From contig CM027380.1 in the NCBI GenBank assembly GCA_015680905.1, positions 30,930,001 to 30,994,000 on the forward strand: a stretch of DNA of 64,000 nt, read 5' to 3'. The translations under genes and the position numbers were made by a program. The notes beneath the pieces are model-generated. The model was not told the DNA's origin. It worked only from the letters and a program-made list of their open reading frames with translations, and ran no database searches. Position 1 is the first letter of the stretch. The number at the start of each line of letters is the position of its first letter. This DNA is from Coptis chinensis. Taxonomy: Eukaryota > Streptophyta > Magnoliopsida > Ranunculales > Ranunculaceae. This document shows positions 23,640-36,152 of the stretch, in pieces.

Positions 23640-25123
23640 TGATAAGAGTCCAAAACTGTAGTTTTAACCCCTTAATAATCATACTTTTAGACCAATTATG
23701 TGAGTAATAATTAAGAGTTAATACTGAGTACGTGTTTTTATGCGTTCCAGGCTTTAAAGTCAATTATGTGCAGAAATGTGCCACTTTGATGATATAAAGG
23801 AGTAATGGTTGGTTGCTAAGGAGTTCTGTGATTAAAGGCCAAGATTCAAGAAGACAAAGCCTTTGTAAAGCCCGGACAAAAGGTGAAAAGTCAAAGTCCA
23901 CGCGGCGAAACAACAAAAAGTCAAAGTCAACTTTTTGAAGACCGTATATTTGGACTCAGACCTCGGCTTTGGGCCTACCTTATGTCAAAACGACCAGCTC
24001 GGTAAGAGCTTTCCAATGGTACAAGACTTGGCCCAATCAGAGGAGCAAAAGTGGATGAAAAGTCTGTTGAAGCCGAATCCAGCTAAAAAGGGTCTGTGGA
24101 CTGAAGGAATTGGGTTTTGGGCCTGATTCTCTAGCCCAAAACATGCCTCCAAGCCCATGCACGATTTTGGATCTTATTTCCTCCATATCAACAAAGAAGA
24201 CTTAACTCTTAAGATATCTGGGAGCTTAGGATAGAAAGTAGCCATTAGAATAGCTTCTAGATCTAGTTTTAATGGTATTTAATTAAGTTTAGTTTCATGT
24301 CATTCCTTGTTTTAGATTAAACCGTTAAAATATTGTTATTCATTTGATTAGATTAATAAAATAGTTTATTATTATTCAATTCATTTTTTTTGTCATTACA
24401 TTTATAGATCTAGTTTAAATTCTTGTTGATATCATTTCTTAATTACTAATTAGATTTCAATTATTGTTTGTTAAATTAGTAAAGTTGGAATCTTGATATT
24501 CTGTTTAGTCTAGATTCATATGGAAATGATTGTGGAATGATTCTCGGCTAAACCTCCATTAGAGGGGGTTGAGAAGCCTTGATGAAAGCTTGATTCCGAT
24601 TATCGTAGAGTCATCGTAATTTCTATTCCACTCTAGAAACGATTAACTCACCATGAGAATGGGTTTAATCGTTCACATGCTAGTTATGAATTGGTAGAAG
24701 TGCCATGTGTAATTAGGGATTAGGAAGAACCAATTGTTCTACGTAGCAGTTCAATTTGGATTACGATGATTCTTCATTAGTAAGTTAAGTTGAGTTAAGG
24801 TGGAATCAATCCCCCCTAATTCCTTATCATAGAATCAACGCAGCATTCAGTAGTTAATTAGTAGTATCTTGTGGGTAGTTGCATCGTAGTTTATAATTCG
24901 TAAATCTCTCATTAGACGGTTAGTTAAGATTATTTATACTTAGAGAACATTACTATGTGAAAGAACTAAAAGTGGAACGAACTTCCTACTCCACTATATC
25001 TGTTCAATAGATAGAGAGTAGAACAATCTTTGATAAACTAGGCACGTAATCTCGTTTAGTTTTACTTACGTTTTGAGTTTTATCATTCATTCCGTAGGTA
25101 AACTATCATTTTTACGTTTATCA
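23640..25123 (+). repeat. 3' LTR of the inner element
   Basis: Starts TGATAAGAGTCC, ends GTTTATCA. It is followed by the second copy of the CTTCC target duplication (25124-25128). A local rearrangement at about 23900-23940 distinguishes it from the 5' LTR. Confidence 0.92.
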
Positions 25124-25326
25124 CTTCCATTTCTTCAATGTTTTCAGTGTTCTAACTTGTTATATACACTGAGCACGCGTAAACAAGACGTTATTCATAA
25201 GCGAAGCAAGGAGGCTTTCAGGTACTCTTTTCTTCCACACCTCGCATCTTCTGTTAGAGGTTCATACTACCATATCAGGATTGTTGGAGTGTTGTTGTGT
25301 TTCATTAATATTGGTCTTAGCCTTGC
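25124..25326 (+). other. 5' leader of outer, distal part
   Basis: Untranslated leader, nearly identical to the inner leader at about 14300-14500. It starts with the second copy of the CTTCC duplication left by the inner insertion. Confidence 0.7.
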
Positions 25327-27300
25327 ATGAGATTAAGGTCGGGCCGAAGAAAAACACCTAACATAATTAACCGACAATGGCAACAAACAAGTCTTTTTAG
25401 TATACCAATCACTACACCTCTAGCTAACATACCACACACACCACCTGAAGTAATGGTTGAAGAAAGAGAGTCTCCTCTCTCTGACTTTTACAAAGACTTG
25501 AACGATATCCCTAAATCTTGCATCGTTCTATCAGACCCAGTGAGGGATTTCCGAATCCCCCCAAATATATTTAATTTGTTACCCGTTTTTCATGGGTTAG
25601 ACCATGAAAAGCCCTATCAGCACATGCCTAGGATTGACCAAGTCCTTACTACATTCCACCATCCTACGATAGGTGGTGAAAAAATTAAACTAAGGGTATT
25701 TCCCTTCACCTTAGCTGATAAAGGCAAATACCTCGCCCAAAAGCCCTAATTATGTGGACTCGTGGGCTAAACTTGTTCAACTATTCATGGAACATTTTTA
25801 CCCACCACTGAAGACCGATGAAATGCTTTCCAAGATTCATTTCTTTTCGACGAGAATCCTCATGAATCATTTTCAGAGGCTTGGAATCATTTCACCGATC
25901 TACTTATAGAGTGTCCACATCATAACCTCGAAAAGACACGTTAGTTCGTGCCTTTTTTCAAGGGACTTCTACACCACCATAAAGAAGTCCTTGACATAAT
26001 GAATGGGGTAGTTTCTTAAGTAAAGGAGCCTCGAGGCTTATAAATTTTTAGAAGATCAGACTAAGCCTAATAATAACTGGGGGGGGTAGTGACGATATCT
26101 CCCGCAACGCTAGTTCTTCTACAATAGTAAAGGCCGCCGGTATGTTTGAGATGAAACCCGATCCGGAACTTACAAATTTAATCGAATCTCTAACTAAAAA
26201 GGTAGAGGCTATTTCTGTTCAACAAATGCCTATCCCCGTCATGGATGTCAACTCCAATCCATGTAATTTCTGTTTGAGTCCAGAGCATCCCGACTCCTAT
26301 TGTCATTTCAGCTATGAGCAACAACAGTCACAACAAGATAATGTTTGCTCGATTAATAGTTTTCCTATTCCTAACGCCCCTTGGAGACAACATCCGAACT
26401 TCAGTTGGAGAAATAATCAACAAGTAACACCTCCAGGGTTTAATAATCAAAATGTTAGGCAAGCAAATAATTATAACAACCAAGCTCAACCACGACAAGG
26501 ACAAGGTCAGGGTAATTATAATTATAACAACCAAGCGCAACCACGACAAGGTCAAGCACAAGGTCAGGGTAATTATAATAATTATAACAATAATAATTAT
26601 AATGCTAATAGAGGTATCGTTCCGGTAAATAATAATTACCAAAATCCACCTATTAATAATCAACGTGACATAGTTCCTGTCACGCAACCTAAAGCTAACA
26701 CTCTTCCACAACCGGATCGTTTCGATACCTTTAAGCAATCTCAACAACAGATTTTACAAGCCATTTAACTTTCCTCACAGCAGCTAGCTCAAGAGAAAGT
26801 ACAACCCAAAGGTGTGTTTCCAAGACAAGCGATACCTAATCCGAAAACACCAAACACAGCCTTTGAGGTAAATGGTAATACTAGTACGGAAAATGAAAAC
26901 GTAGGTGAGCTAAATGCCATCTCCACTCTCCGTTATGGGAGAGTGGTTGATAACAAAGTAACTATGCCTATAGTTACCCCACCAGTTGTCCCTACACCAG
27001 AGATTGTACTAGATACCGTAATAGAAACTGAAGAGCCTACCCCTGTAGAGGTACCAGTTAAACCACAACCTAATAAACAAAAAGCCAAAGTTAAACAGAT
27101 GTTGATCATTACGCTAAATATAGAGAGAAACCACAGTTTCCCCAGAGATTAGCAATGTTAACTAAGGATACGAATTTCGATGAGATTAGGGAAGTATTCA
27201 AAAATCTAACGAGAAACCTTCCTTTTCTTGAAGTGATAAAAAAATTACCTCACCATGCTAAGTTTCTTAAAGAGTTGTGCACTACTAGGCGTAAGACAAA
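25327..27300 (+). pseudogene. gag of the outer element
   Basis: Starts MRLRSGRRKTPN at 25327. The capsid blocks run to 25749, where a frameshift breaks ADKAVSWL. Several more single-base shifts lie between 25740 and 26140. The nucleocapsid part is open at 26142-26768 (MFEMKPDPELTNLIES; zinc knuckle CNFC-x4-H-x4-C at about 26262-26303). Repeats of QAQPRQGQGQG and NYNN follow at 26467-26600. A stop at 26766-26768 and a shift near 27090 separate the last part (KNLT.NLPFLEVIKKLPHHAKF) leading into protease. Confidence 0.85.
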
Positions 27301-27900
27301 TATTCCTAAAGACGCCTTTTAACTGAACAATTTCCAACTTTAACGGAACACAATGGAATCGTTAAGTACAAGGACCCTAGTCGTCCAACTGTATAATGCA
27401 CCTTAGGAGATTCCCACACGACGACCGCTTTACTAGACCTGGGGGCGAGTGTTAACTTACTCCCGTATTATCTATACAAACAGATAGGTCTACAAGAGAT
27501 GCAACCTACTAAAATGACATTGTAATTAGCGGATCGATCAATTAAGTACCCTAAGGGTGTGGTTGAAAATGTGCTTGTTAAGGTCCAGGATTTCTACTAT
27601 CCTGCTGATTTTGTTATCCTCATTACAGAAGTCGCTAACGACTCTATTCCGATCATTTTAGGGCGTCCCTTCTTGGCGACTGCCAACGCGCTTATAAACT
27701 GTCGCGACGGGTCGATGTCCTTGCCTTTTGGCCATCTTTCAATGGAGGTAAATGTTTTTAAACTAATGAAACAGTTACCAAATTCGTCTATAGATGGAGA
27801 GGTTAGCATGATCGAGAGTTTAGCTCAAGATTACTTTAATAACACGTTTCCAGAAAAGCATATGCATAAATTCCTTTCTTTGGGAAGTTCAGATTTTGTC
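27301..27900 (+). pseudogene. Aspartic protease region of outer
   Basis: Active-site block LLDLGASVNLLPYYLYKQIG at about 27433-27492, then GVVENVLVKVQDFYYPADFV and ILGRPFLATANALINCRDGS. A base lost in GCCTTTTAACTG (near 27320) and a TAA in MTL*LADR (near 27523) break the frame. From 27559 the frame runs open straight into reverse transcriptase, unlike inner and E2, where a different tail follows. Confidence 0.83.
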
Positions 27901-29060
27901 GATGACTCCTACATAGAGGAAGTCAACACCATCTTCGAGTCTACACAAATCGTAGACCCTTCGGTTGCTCCATATACAGAGTTTGAAGACCTGCCGCCTA
28001 AGCAAGTATTCATTACTCAAGATGAGGACCCTCCAGAAGCATTTATCGATATTCCTCCCACCCCGGTGCTTAAACTTCTTCCTCCTGAGTTAAAGTATAT
28101 TCAACTTGATCTGGATGGTAGTCATCCAGTAATTATATCTTCTCTGTTATCTAAGGAGGAAGAGACACGGTTAATTAGGGTGATTAGGGAACATCGTTCT
28201 GCGATTGGTTGGTCCCTAGTCGACATTAAGGGAATTGACCCTAATATGTCCACTCATCATATCCATTTAGAGGATAACGCAAAGACTTCCCGCGAACCTC
28301 AGCATCATTTAAACCCTGCCATGAAAGAAGTGGTCAGGGAAGAAGTCTTACGGTTACTTGATGCGGGTATCATATACCCAATCTCTGATAGCGAATGGGT
28401 CAGTCCCATTCATGTAGTTCTAAAGAAATCAGGGATTACCATGGTACGTAATGCCAAGGGTGAATATGTTGCCACGCATGGTCCTATGAAATGGAGGATC
28501 TGTATTGATTACAAACGCTTAAATGCCATGACACGAAAGGATCATTTTCCTTTACCCTTTATAGATCAGATGCTTGAACGTCTAGCTGGTCATGCTTTTT
28601 ATTGCTTTTTGGATGGCTACTCTGGCTATTTCCAAATTATTATTGATATTGATGATCAAGAAAAGACTACCTTCACATGTACCTTTGGAACATACGCCTA
28701 TAAACGAATGCTTTTTGGCCTTTGTAATGCTCCTGGTACCTTCCAGCAGTGTATGCTTCATATATTTAGTGACATGGTAGAGCGTTTCATGGAAGTGTTC
28801 ATGGACAATTTTTCTATCTATGGAAACTCTTTCACTGAATGCATATCTAACATTTCTAAAGTTTTAACACGATGTGAAGAGAAGAGTCTCGTTTTAAATT
28901 AGGAAAAATGTCACTTCATGGTGAAAAAAGGCATAGTACTAGGTCACATCGTATCTAGTGATGGCATCGAAGTAGATACGGCCAAACTAGATAAGATAGT
29001 GATTCTAGTGATTCTAGTGATTCTGCACCCATTATACAACCTCCCGATTGGTCTAAACCT
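27901..29060 (+). pseudogene. Reverse transcriptase of outer (catalytic Asp mutated)
   Basis: A long open frame holds the linker (PPELKYIQLD), LIRVIREHRSAIGWSLVDIKG, WVSPIHVVLKKSGITM, RICIDYKRLNAMTRKDHFPLP, FLDGYSGYFQI, TFTCTFGTYAYKRMLFGLCN and FMEVFMDNFSIYG. The catalytic box reads FMDN instead of FMDD (AAT at 28807-28809), which would abolish polymerase activity. TAG at 28900-28902 replaces the Trp of VLNWEKCHF. After VDTAKLDKI (28990) the thumb region is deleted and replaced by a triplicated GTGATTCTA (about 28999-29026). Confidence 0.86.
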
Positions 29061-29520
29061 TTCGAACTCATGTGTGATGCTAGTGATTATGCAGTTGGTG
29101 CTGTCTTGGGACAAAAACTAGATAATAAATCCACCGTTATTTATTATGCTAGTAAAACTCTAAACGATGCTCAAAGGAATTATACAACTACTGAAAAAGA
29201 ATTCTTAGCTATTGTTTATGCTTTAGATAAGTTTCGTCCTTATTTGGTTGGTTCTAAGACTCTAGTTTACACGGACCATGCAGCCCTTAGGTACCTTCTC
29301 GCAAAGAAAGATGCTAAGCAGAGGTTGATCCGATGGATTCTTCTCCTGCAAGAATTCACATTAGAAATAAAGGACAAACAAGGGGTCGAAAACGTAGTTG
29401 CCGACCACTTATCTAGACTTACAAATGACGATGATAGTGATTCTGACTCCATACCGGACTCTTTTCCTGATGAGCATCTGTATACTATATTTTCTGCACT
29501 ATGGTATGCTGACATCGTGA
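29061..29520 (+). pseudogene. RNase H region of outer pol
   Basis: The open frame from about 29070 has all expected motifs: [44 protein letters not shown] and [14 protein letters not shown]. The catalytic acids Asp, Glu, Asp appear intact. It lies downstream of the reverse transcriptase deletion and stop, so it could not be made as part of Pol. Confidence 0.86.
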
Positions 29521-30783
29521 ATTATTTAGCGTTTGATATTATTCCTTATGACTGGTCAAGAAATGAACGTAAGAAGTTTTTGGCCAGAGTTAAGCTATAC
29601 TATTGGGATGAGCCCTACCTTTTTAAGTATTGTGTGGATCAGATTATTCGTCGTTGTATTCCCCAGTGGGAATATAATGAGGTACTCTCATTCTGCCATG
29701 AAAAAGAGTGTGGTGGCCATTTCAATGGTATGAAAACAGCTGCTAAAATTCTACAATGTGGGTTTTATTGGCCTACTCTCTTTAAAGATGCCCAAGTGCA
29801 TTGCAAGGCGTGCATTCATTGCCAACAACTTGGGCGAATCACAAAGCGTAATATGATGCCTTTGAATCCCATCATGGTGGTAGAAATTTTTGACGTATGG
29901 GGCATTGATTTCATGGGTCCCTTTCCAGTTTCCCACGGTTTCATTTATATTCTAGTTGCCGTGGACTACGTGTCTAAATGGATAGAGGTCATGGCTTGCC
30001 ATAGCAATGACCATAAGACAGTTGTGTTTTTCGTAAAAGAATATATTTTTTGTCGATTTGGCATTCCCAAGGCCATCATTAGTGATGGAGGAACACATTT
30101 TTGAAACAGAGTTGTTGCATCACTAGTAAAGAAGTATGGAGTTACACATAAGGTAGCAACTCCATATCATCCACAAACTAACGGACAAGTAGAAGTTTCT
30201 AATAGGGAAATCAAAAAGATCTTGGAAACAACTATAAATCCTGATAGGAAAGACTGGTCGAAGCGTCTATCTGATGCCTTATAGGAGTATAGGACTGCTT
30301 TCAAAACTCCTATAGGTATGTCTCCCTTTAGACTTGTATTTGGGAAGCCTAGTCATTTGCCCGTTGAATTGGAGCACCATGCTATATGGGCTATAAAAAG
30401 CCTTAACTTCAATTTTGTTGAGGCGGGTGTCAAGCATAAGTTGCAATTGAATGAGCTTGAAGAAATCCGTAGCGACTCTTATGATCTCGCAAATGATTAT
30501 AAAGCTAACATGAAACATGTTCATGATAAGCAAATCTTGCGCAAAGAGTTTGTGGTAGGTCAAAAGGTCTTACTGTACAATTCTCGTCTACATATTTTTC
30601 CAGGGAAATTAAAAACCGTTGGTCTGGTCCTTTTCTAGTTACGTAAGTCACCCCTTACGGGGCAATCACCTTGGTAAATCCCAAGGATAACAGTACCTTT
30701 CAAGTTAATGGCCAACGGTTGAAACATTTTCATGAGCTATTGTCCCCTGATATAGAGGAAGTTTTTACAGGACCCTATCTATG
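29521..30783 (+). pseudogene. Integrase of the outer element
   Basis: The HHCC zinc region ([28 protein letters not shown]) lies at about 29690-29835. The core has Asp in [10 protein letters not shown], Asp in IISDGGTHF and Glu in [14 protein letters not shown], so the catalytic triad is retained. TGA at 30102-30104 follows THF, TAG at about 30282 replaces Trp in SDALWEYR, and a frameshift breaks KLKT/RWSGPF near 30615. The C-terminal part (FPGKLK, AITLVNPKDNSTFQVNG) extends to about 30783. Confidence 0.85.
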
Positions 30784-31829
30784 AGGACTGACCTTTTTCA
30801 TTGGTGTACTTCCTTTCATTTCCATATATTGGTAAGTGCACCACTTAGGTAACCGGGCCCTCCCTATGGAGTGTGTGGCTGTAAGTATCGGATCCTAAGT
30901 CTACGGTTAACATAATTCACCTTTTCCACTCTTGCATGTTTTTTCGGGTTTTGAGTCATGTCCCTCTATGGTGTGAATTATGCATTTAATGCTTTCTTGT
31001 TTTCTTATATTAAATTTTATTCATAAAAAATTATAAAATTATAAAATTATAAAAAAAAAAATTAAAATCACAAACATAGTAAGTTAAGAAGTCTCGGGAA
31101 TCTGACTTTAAAAGACCCACTTTTTAAAACAAATTTTCTCAACTCTGTGTCTAAAATTTGTTTGGGGGTGGGGTGTTCGTTCCATCCTGGATTGTTCAAC
31201 TCTCCAGTTGTGTTGGTTAGACCGTTTAATTGTATTACAATTCGGATTGACATTATCTATGAAATTAGATTTCATTCGTTTGCATAACTTACGTCATATA
31301 CGCACTTCGAGGCATTTTCTATCTTCTTACATGTCACCAACGGTCGGACTAGAGTGTTTTATGGATCATTGGATTGGAAATTCTCTCCTGATCATTTCCA
31401 TACCTCATTCGCAAAAATCGGCAATTTAAGTTTAAAGTTGCGCGAAATATCGAAAAATCAAAATCCAAAAATCAAGTGGGCTTGGGCCCAACTTCGCGCG
31501 CACATGCGTCTGTTTCCTTCACACCAACAGTCACGATTTCATCTTCTTCAAACCGCCATTAACAAACTACAAATCTTCAAACACTTAACCTAAAAAAAAT
31601 AAAATAAGAAACCTAAATACACCCTCGCCCAAAGTTAAAACCCACCCCAAATCTCCTCCTAACTACAACCACCACCACCTCCACCAACTTAAACAACCAA
31701 ACACCACCAAAAATTAAAAAATTTCAACTGCCACCACCACCACCGCGCCTCCTGCCATTATTTTTAGTTAGGGTATTTCAAAACAAGTCCCCTACCTTAT
31801 TTAAACCCACACATCTTATAAAAACTCCA
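30784..31829 (+). other. Spacer before ORF2 of outer
   Basis: Non-coding. The order of blocks is the same as in inner 17757-18939: CCGGGCCCTCCCTATGGAGT (30855), A/T-rich stretch, TTTAAAAGACCCACTTTTTA (31108), G-rich motif TTTGGGGGTGGGGTG (31161-31175) and a CCACCACC-rich patch before the start codon. Confidence 0.6.
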
Positions 31830-32965
31830 ATGGCTCAAAGGCGTCAGATATTGCCGAAGCACGCTTTTACTACCGACCACTTCACGCCGTTTTACAGTGA
31901 CGAGATGGTCAGGAGAAACTGGAGTGGTTTGTGGTACTCGACAGACGATTTTTACCACGAAGATTTGGCCCAAGAGTTTTATAGGACAAGGGAGTTGAAT
32001 GGGGATCAAATTTTTGTTAAGGTGGCTGGGAGGAGGAGAGAGGTTACTACTGGGTTGTTGGCTGAGATTTTAGGCATTCCACCTAGACACCATCTTGATG
32101 CCACATTATAGGATTCCCAGTTTACTGCTGTAGAACCTTTGATGAATGCGACTGTTGCGGAAGGGAACTACAATGCGAGCTCGCATTGTGTTCGCCAGTC
32201 ATCTCTCCGAACCAACCAGCTGGCTGTAGCTCAGTGGATTGGTAGGAATGTCATAGGGAAAGAGAAAGTCAGTGATATCGATCTGAACTGCCTTCACGTT
32301 CTATGGATACTCCAGGAGCAGAAGTATGAGTTCTGTATTTTGGAGTTTTTACGTAACATGATTATGGGAGTTGGAAAGAGTATTGCACCGTACCTCTCCC
32401 TGTTTTGATAACGAAGATCATAATAACCTTGAGAGCGACTCCGAGGTCTGATAGGATTTGCCTGAAGGAGCACCGAAATCATCATATTTATACGGAGTGT
32501 ATCCAAAGAGTTTATAGGTTGCCTGAAGAGGGGGTAGTCGAGGAGACTGACTCGGAGGATGAGGATGACACGGCATGTTTTGATGCCGATGCCTTGGAGA
32601 GGTGTAGGTCGGATGCAGAACGCATGACTATGATTCACCGTGGCATGTGTTCTCCCAATACTATTTGTGAAGACCTTCGAACTCGGCAGGCTACCATGCA
32701 TCATAACTTCGAGACTCATGCCCGGTGCGAGGATGAGTAGTGGGAACAGACGAGGTTTGAGATGGAAGCTTAGCGCCAGTTTTGAGATGACATGCTTGCA
32801 CGCTTCCCACCCCAGGGGGGTTCTTCTTCGAATGAGCAGTCTGTGAGGCACGAGCGTCGTCGCCGCAAGACGGATGGCTCTGGCCTATCGGAAGCCCAAG
32901 GGCTATCTGCTTCTCAAACGCATTCCACTACTAGCAGCGAGTGGTTTAGGGATCTAATGAGTTGA
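31830..32965 (+). pseudogene. Env-like ORF2 of outer
   Basis: Starts MAQRRQILPKHAF at 31830 and ends at TGA 32963-32965; close homologue of inner ORF2. TAG at 32109-32111 follows HLDATL, a shift near 32395 breaks SIAPY/LSLF, TAG at 32738-32740 replaces a codon before WEQTRFEME, and TAG near 32773 follows. Blocks FYHEDLAQEFYRTREL, VTTGLLAEILGIPP, AVAQWIGRNVIGKEKVS and LWILQEQKYEFCILEF are kept. The C-terminal region is acidic then basic. Function unknown. Confidence 0.76.
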
Positions 32966-34450
32966 TTTGTTTTATTGTATTTTTTTTTATTTAGTACGGA
33001 TGTAAAAAGATTAGTTCAGTAATTAAATTTGAATTTGGTTGTCGTATGTTATTTGAATTCAATTTTAATATAAGTTGGTTAATTTCGAATTATGCATTAT
33101 TTTTATCATTAATCCCTCTTTCCCAAATTGTTTGGGGGTGGTATTATTTATTCTAGCATAATTCGTTATATGATCATCTACTTTAAGAAGTTGTTTTGGA
33201 GTGAGGGTTGAGAATATTGTCGATATGGGCATCGCTATAAATAGATATTGTGTTAGGATGAAATCTCGATAAATTAGGCAGTATCTAACTTAAATTCAAC
33301 CTAAAAGATATTAGGTTTGTTTTAGAATAGAGAATATGGGTTGTTTCCGTTTTCGGTTTTGGAAATTTTATTATTTCCAGCAATTGCCTTAAAACTTTTT
33401 GGGTAACTTCCCGATTCGTTTTAGCAACTTAAATCCTATAAAAACTGCATTCATTTTACACTCACAACGCCAACTACATCTCACATTCATCTCTCACGCT
33501 TCATTCCCACTTTACCTTATTTTTCCTCCGCACTTCGGCCTCACAGCTCCCCGAGCACACACAAGCGCTGGCTGAGCTTACTCATCAAAGACCGCCGAGG
33601 AATTCTACCCTAAAGCCCACCTCACGCCTCTCTCCAAGACAAACCTGAGAAATTCACCTACTTCAAAACACTGGAATTCCAGTTTTCATCCTAAGCGCAC
33701 CACGCCCCATCCCAGGCTAAAGGTGAGCGCACCCTGCGCCCAAGTGCCTGGAATTTGAAACTCAACAGAGCGCATTCTAGTTACATAATATGAAGACTCT
33801 ATTATCTCAGACTGGTTCTTTTTAAATATCCATTTTCTTCATTCTTAAAACCATCTCCTAATCCCCGCAACACCTAATAAAGACCTCTAGCTCAATTAGG
33901 AATAGGTTAGTGTGATAGTAAGTAGCAGATGTGTTTGATCGACTCCGGCTTCCTTGTCTGTCATTGAGTTTGTAAGGTAAAGTGTGCATACTACACACTG
34001 GAGTAGCGAAACTTGAGCGGAAAAATCAGAGTGGTTTTTGTCTTGACATTTATGTGAGGACCTACTTAAGGACGCTATTCCGAGTTTTCAGAAACGGACC
34101 TGCTAGTTCATCTCATAGTATTACTCATTGCAAATATGTTTATTCGAAGATGATAGATTATTATGCATATATTAGCTTAGGTTTCGACTTGATTATTATG
34201 TATTCATTGCTAGTGAGATGTATAGATAATTGAGACATAGATAAGGAATCAATAGTTTTATTTCTGAGTCGTTGTAGTATAGATGAAGTTTGTGAGTACC
34301 TTCATTGGAAAACTCTCACGAGGCTATAACTCATCCACTAGGGAATTCCTAGTGGTTGAAGGCCTTGTTGCATATGGTCAATGCAATCGCACTCGGCGAA
34401 ACGAGATTAGTTAAAACTCCATTTTTGGTCACTTATGTTAATTTCTCATA
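32966..34450 (+). other. 3' region of outer, with ORF3 deleted
   Basis: The motif GTTTGGGGGTGG is at 33130-33141. A leader with GC-rich words follows (33540-33775, AGCGCACCACGCCCC and similar), which in inner would introduce ORF3. At about 33778 (CATTCTAGTTACATAATATG) the sequence jumps to the block that in inner starts near 22928, so ORF3 and the third G-rich motif are missing (about 2.1 kb relative to inner). The short plus-strand open frame at 33982-34233 lies in a conserved non-coding block and is not called. Confidence 0.7.
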
Positions 34451-34489
34451 TTTGCTTGAGGACAAGCAAAATGCTGTTTGGGGCTGGTT
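34451..34489 (+). promoter_or_regulatory. Hairpin and polypurine tract of outer
   Basis: TTTGCTTGAGGACAAGCAAA (34451-34470) is followed by TTTGGGGCTGGTT (34477-34489) directly before the 3' LTR. One G has changed to C relative to inner (GGGGG to GGGGC). Confidence 0.7.
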
Positions 34490-35976
34490 TGATAAGAGCC
34501 CAAAACTGTAGTTTTAACCACTTAATAATATTAATTTTAGACCAATTATGCGAGTAATAAATAAGAGTTAATGCTAATTACGTGCTTTTATGTATTTCAA
34601 GCATGGAACTCAATTATGTGCAGAAATGTGCCACTTTGGTGATATAAAGGGGCAAAGGGTTGGTTGCTAAGAAGTTCTGTGATAAAGGCCAAGATTCAAG
34701 GAGACAAAGCCTTTATGAAGCCCGGTCAAAAGCTAAAAAGTCAACACGGGCAGAAACAGAACACAAGTCAGCAGAACTTCCAAAGACCATATCTTTGGAC
34801 TCAAGCTTTGGATTTGGGCCTACCTTACGTCAAAACGACTGGCTCGGAAAGAGCTTTCCAATGGTTCAAGCCTTGACCCAATCAGATAAACAAAAGTGGA
34901 CGAAAAGTCTATTGAAGTCAAAGCCAGCTAAAACGGGCTCTGTGGACTGAAGAAATTGGCGTTGGGCTCGATTTTCCGGCCCAAAACATGAGACCTCAGC
35001 CTATGCACGAAATTGTTGATCTGGTCTCCTCCTTTACATAAAACAAGACTTAGCTCTTAAGAAATAGATAGTTAGATAGCTTAGAATAGAAAGTAACCAT
35101 TAAAATAGCTTGTAGATCTAGTTTTTGAATTCAATTAGTTAAATTAATTAGTTTCATACATTGTTTTAGATTAGTTATTTGGGAATGATTGTTCTTTATT
35201 GATTAGATAAATAAAATAGTAGTTCTTGATCATTTCAATTTTGCCATTTAAATTTGTAGATCCTAGTTCAATTCTTGTTGTTCCATTCTTAGTATTAATT
35301 AGATTTGAAGTATTGTTAGTTAAAATTAGTAAAGTTCAAATCTTTATATTATGTCTAGTTGTAATTCAATGGGAAATGATAGTTTGATGAATCAAGGCTA
35401 AACCTCCATTAGAGGGGTTTGATGAAGCCTTGATGAAAACTTGATTGTGTAGTATAGAATCGTTGTAAGAATCTATTCCACTCTAGAAGGTTGTTGATTC
35501 GCCATGAGAATGGGTGGACGACCTCACATACTAGTTATGAATTGGTAGAAATGCCATGTATAATTAGGGATTAGAACGACCAATTCTTACCATGAGAACA
35601 TAAGAATTGGTTTACAATAAATCTATGCTAGTTTATTAAGTTGGATTCAAGGTAGAATCAAATTCCCCTAATTCTTTATCTAGATTCAACTCTTAGCAAT
35701 TTGTCATTTCGTTATCCGTATCTTGTTATTTGAATTCATATTGTAGAATAAATTTCCTCGTAAATCTCTCATTGACTTTGGATAGACCATCAATTATAGA
35801 AGACTTGAATGCTAAAGGACTAGGAGTGGAACGAATTTTCTATTCCAACTCTACGTCAATAGATTTGAGAGTAGAAAACAAATATTTTGATAAGTAACAG
35901 TTGAGTTTATAGTTTTACTTGCGTTTAGAGTTTCATTGCTTTAGTTAGTAGTAAAACTATCTTTTTATGTTTATCA
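34490..35976 (+). repeat. 3' LTR of the outer element
   Basis: Starts TGATAAGAGCCC, ends TGTTTATCA; about 1,487 bp. It is followed by the GTTAG duplication (35977-35981). It carries the conserved stem-loop TCAAGGCT ... AGCCTTGA at 35392-35433. Confidence 0.92.
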
Positions 35977-36134
35977 GTTAGGTCACGGGAGGGTAGGGAG
36001 TTGGCTGAACAACTCGTATGCTCTCGAACAGAAGTAAAAAATTTGAAGAAATTACAAATAGTATTTTAGTGTGTGTTTTGTGAATAGTGAAAACAGTGTT
36101 TTGTAATATAAACGCGCGTAATGTAAGCGAACTA

Positions 36135-36151
36135 GATGGCAAGCGGCGCCA
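36135..36151 (-). promoter_or_regulatory. Primer-binding site of E1 (tRNA-Asp-like)
   Basis: On the minus strand it reads TGGCGCCGCTTGCCATC, one base inside the LTR end. It matches the tRNA-Asp complement TGGCGCCGTTGCC apart from one extra base. Confidence 0.75.
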
Positions 36152-36152
36152 T

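Larger units (their letters stand above)
25124..35976 (+). mobile_element. Outer Athila element, main part
   Basis: Continuation of the element that begins at 10609: rest of the leader, gag, protease, reverse transcriptase, RNase H, integrase, ORF2, 3' region and 3' LTR. ORF3 is missing because the spacer jumps near 33778 into the conserved 3' block. It has the enzymatic set that inner lacks, though this copy is disabled by many stops and a deletion in reverse transcriptase. Confidence 0.92.

Noticed and set aside
30833-31074. Host promoter or separate small gene after outer integrase
   Set aside because: The block is shared with inner at 17818-18060 and is part of the retrotransposon spacer.
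33982-34233. 83-codon open frame in the outer 3' region
   Set aside because: The block is conserved as DNA in inner (23100-23370) and reversed in E2, but the frame is not kept open there.
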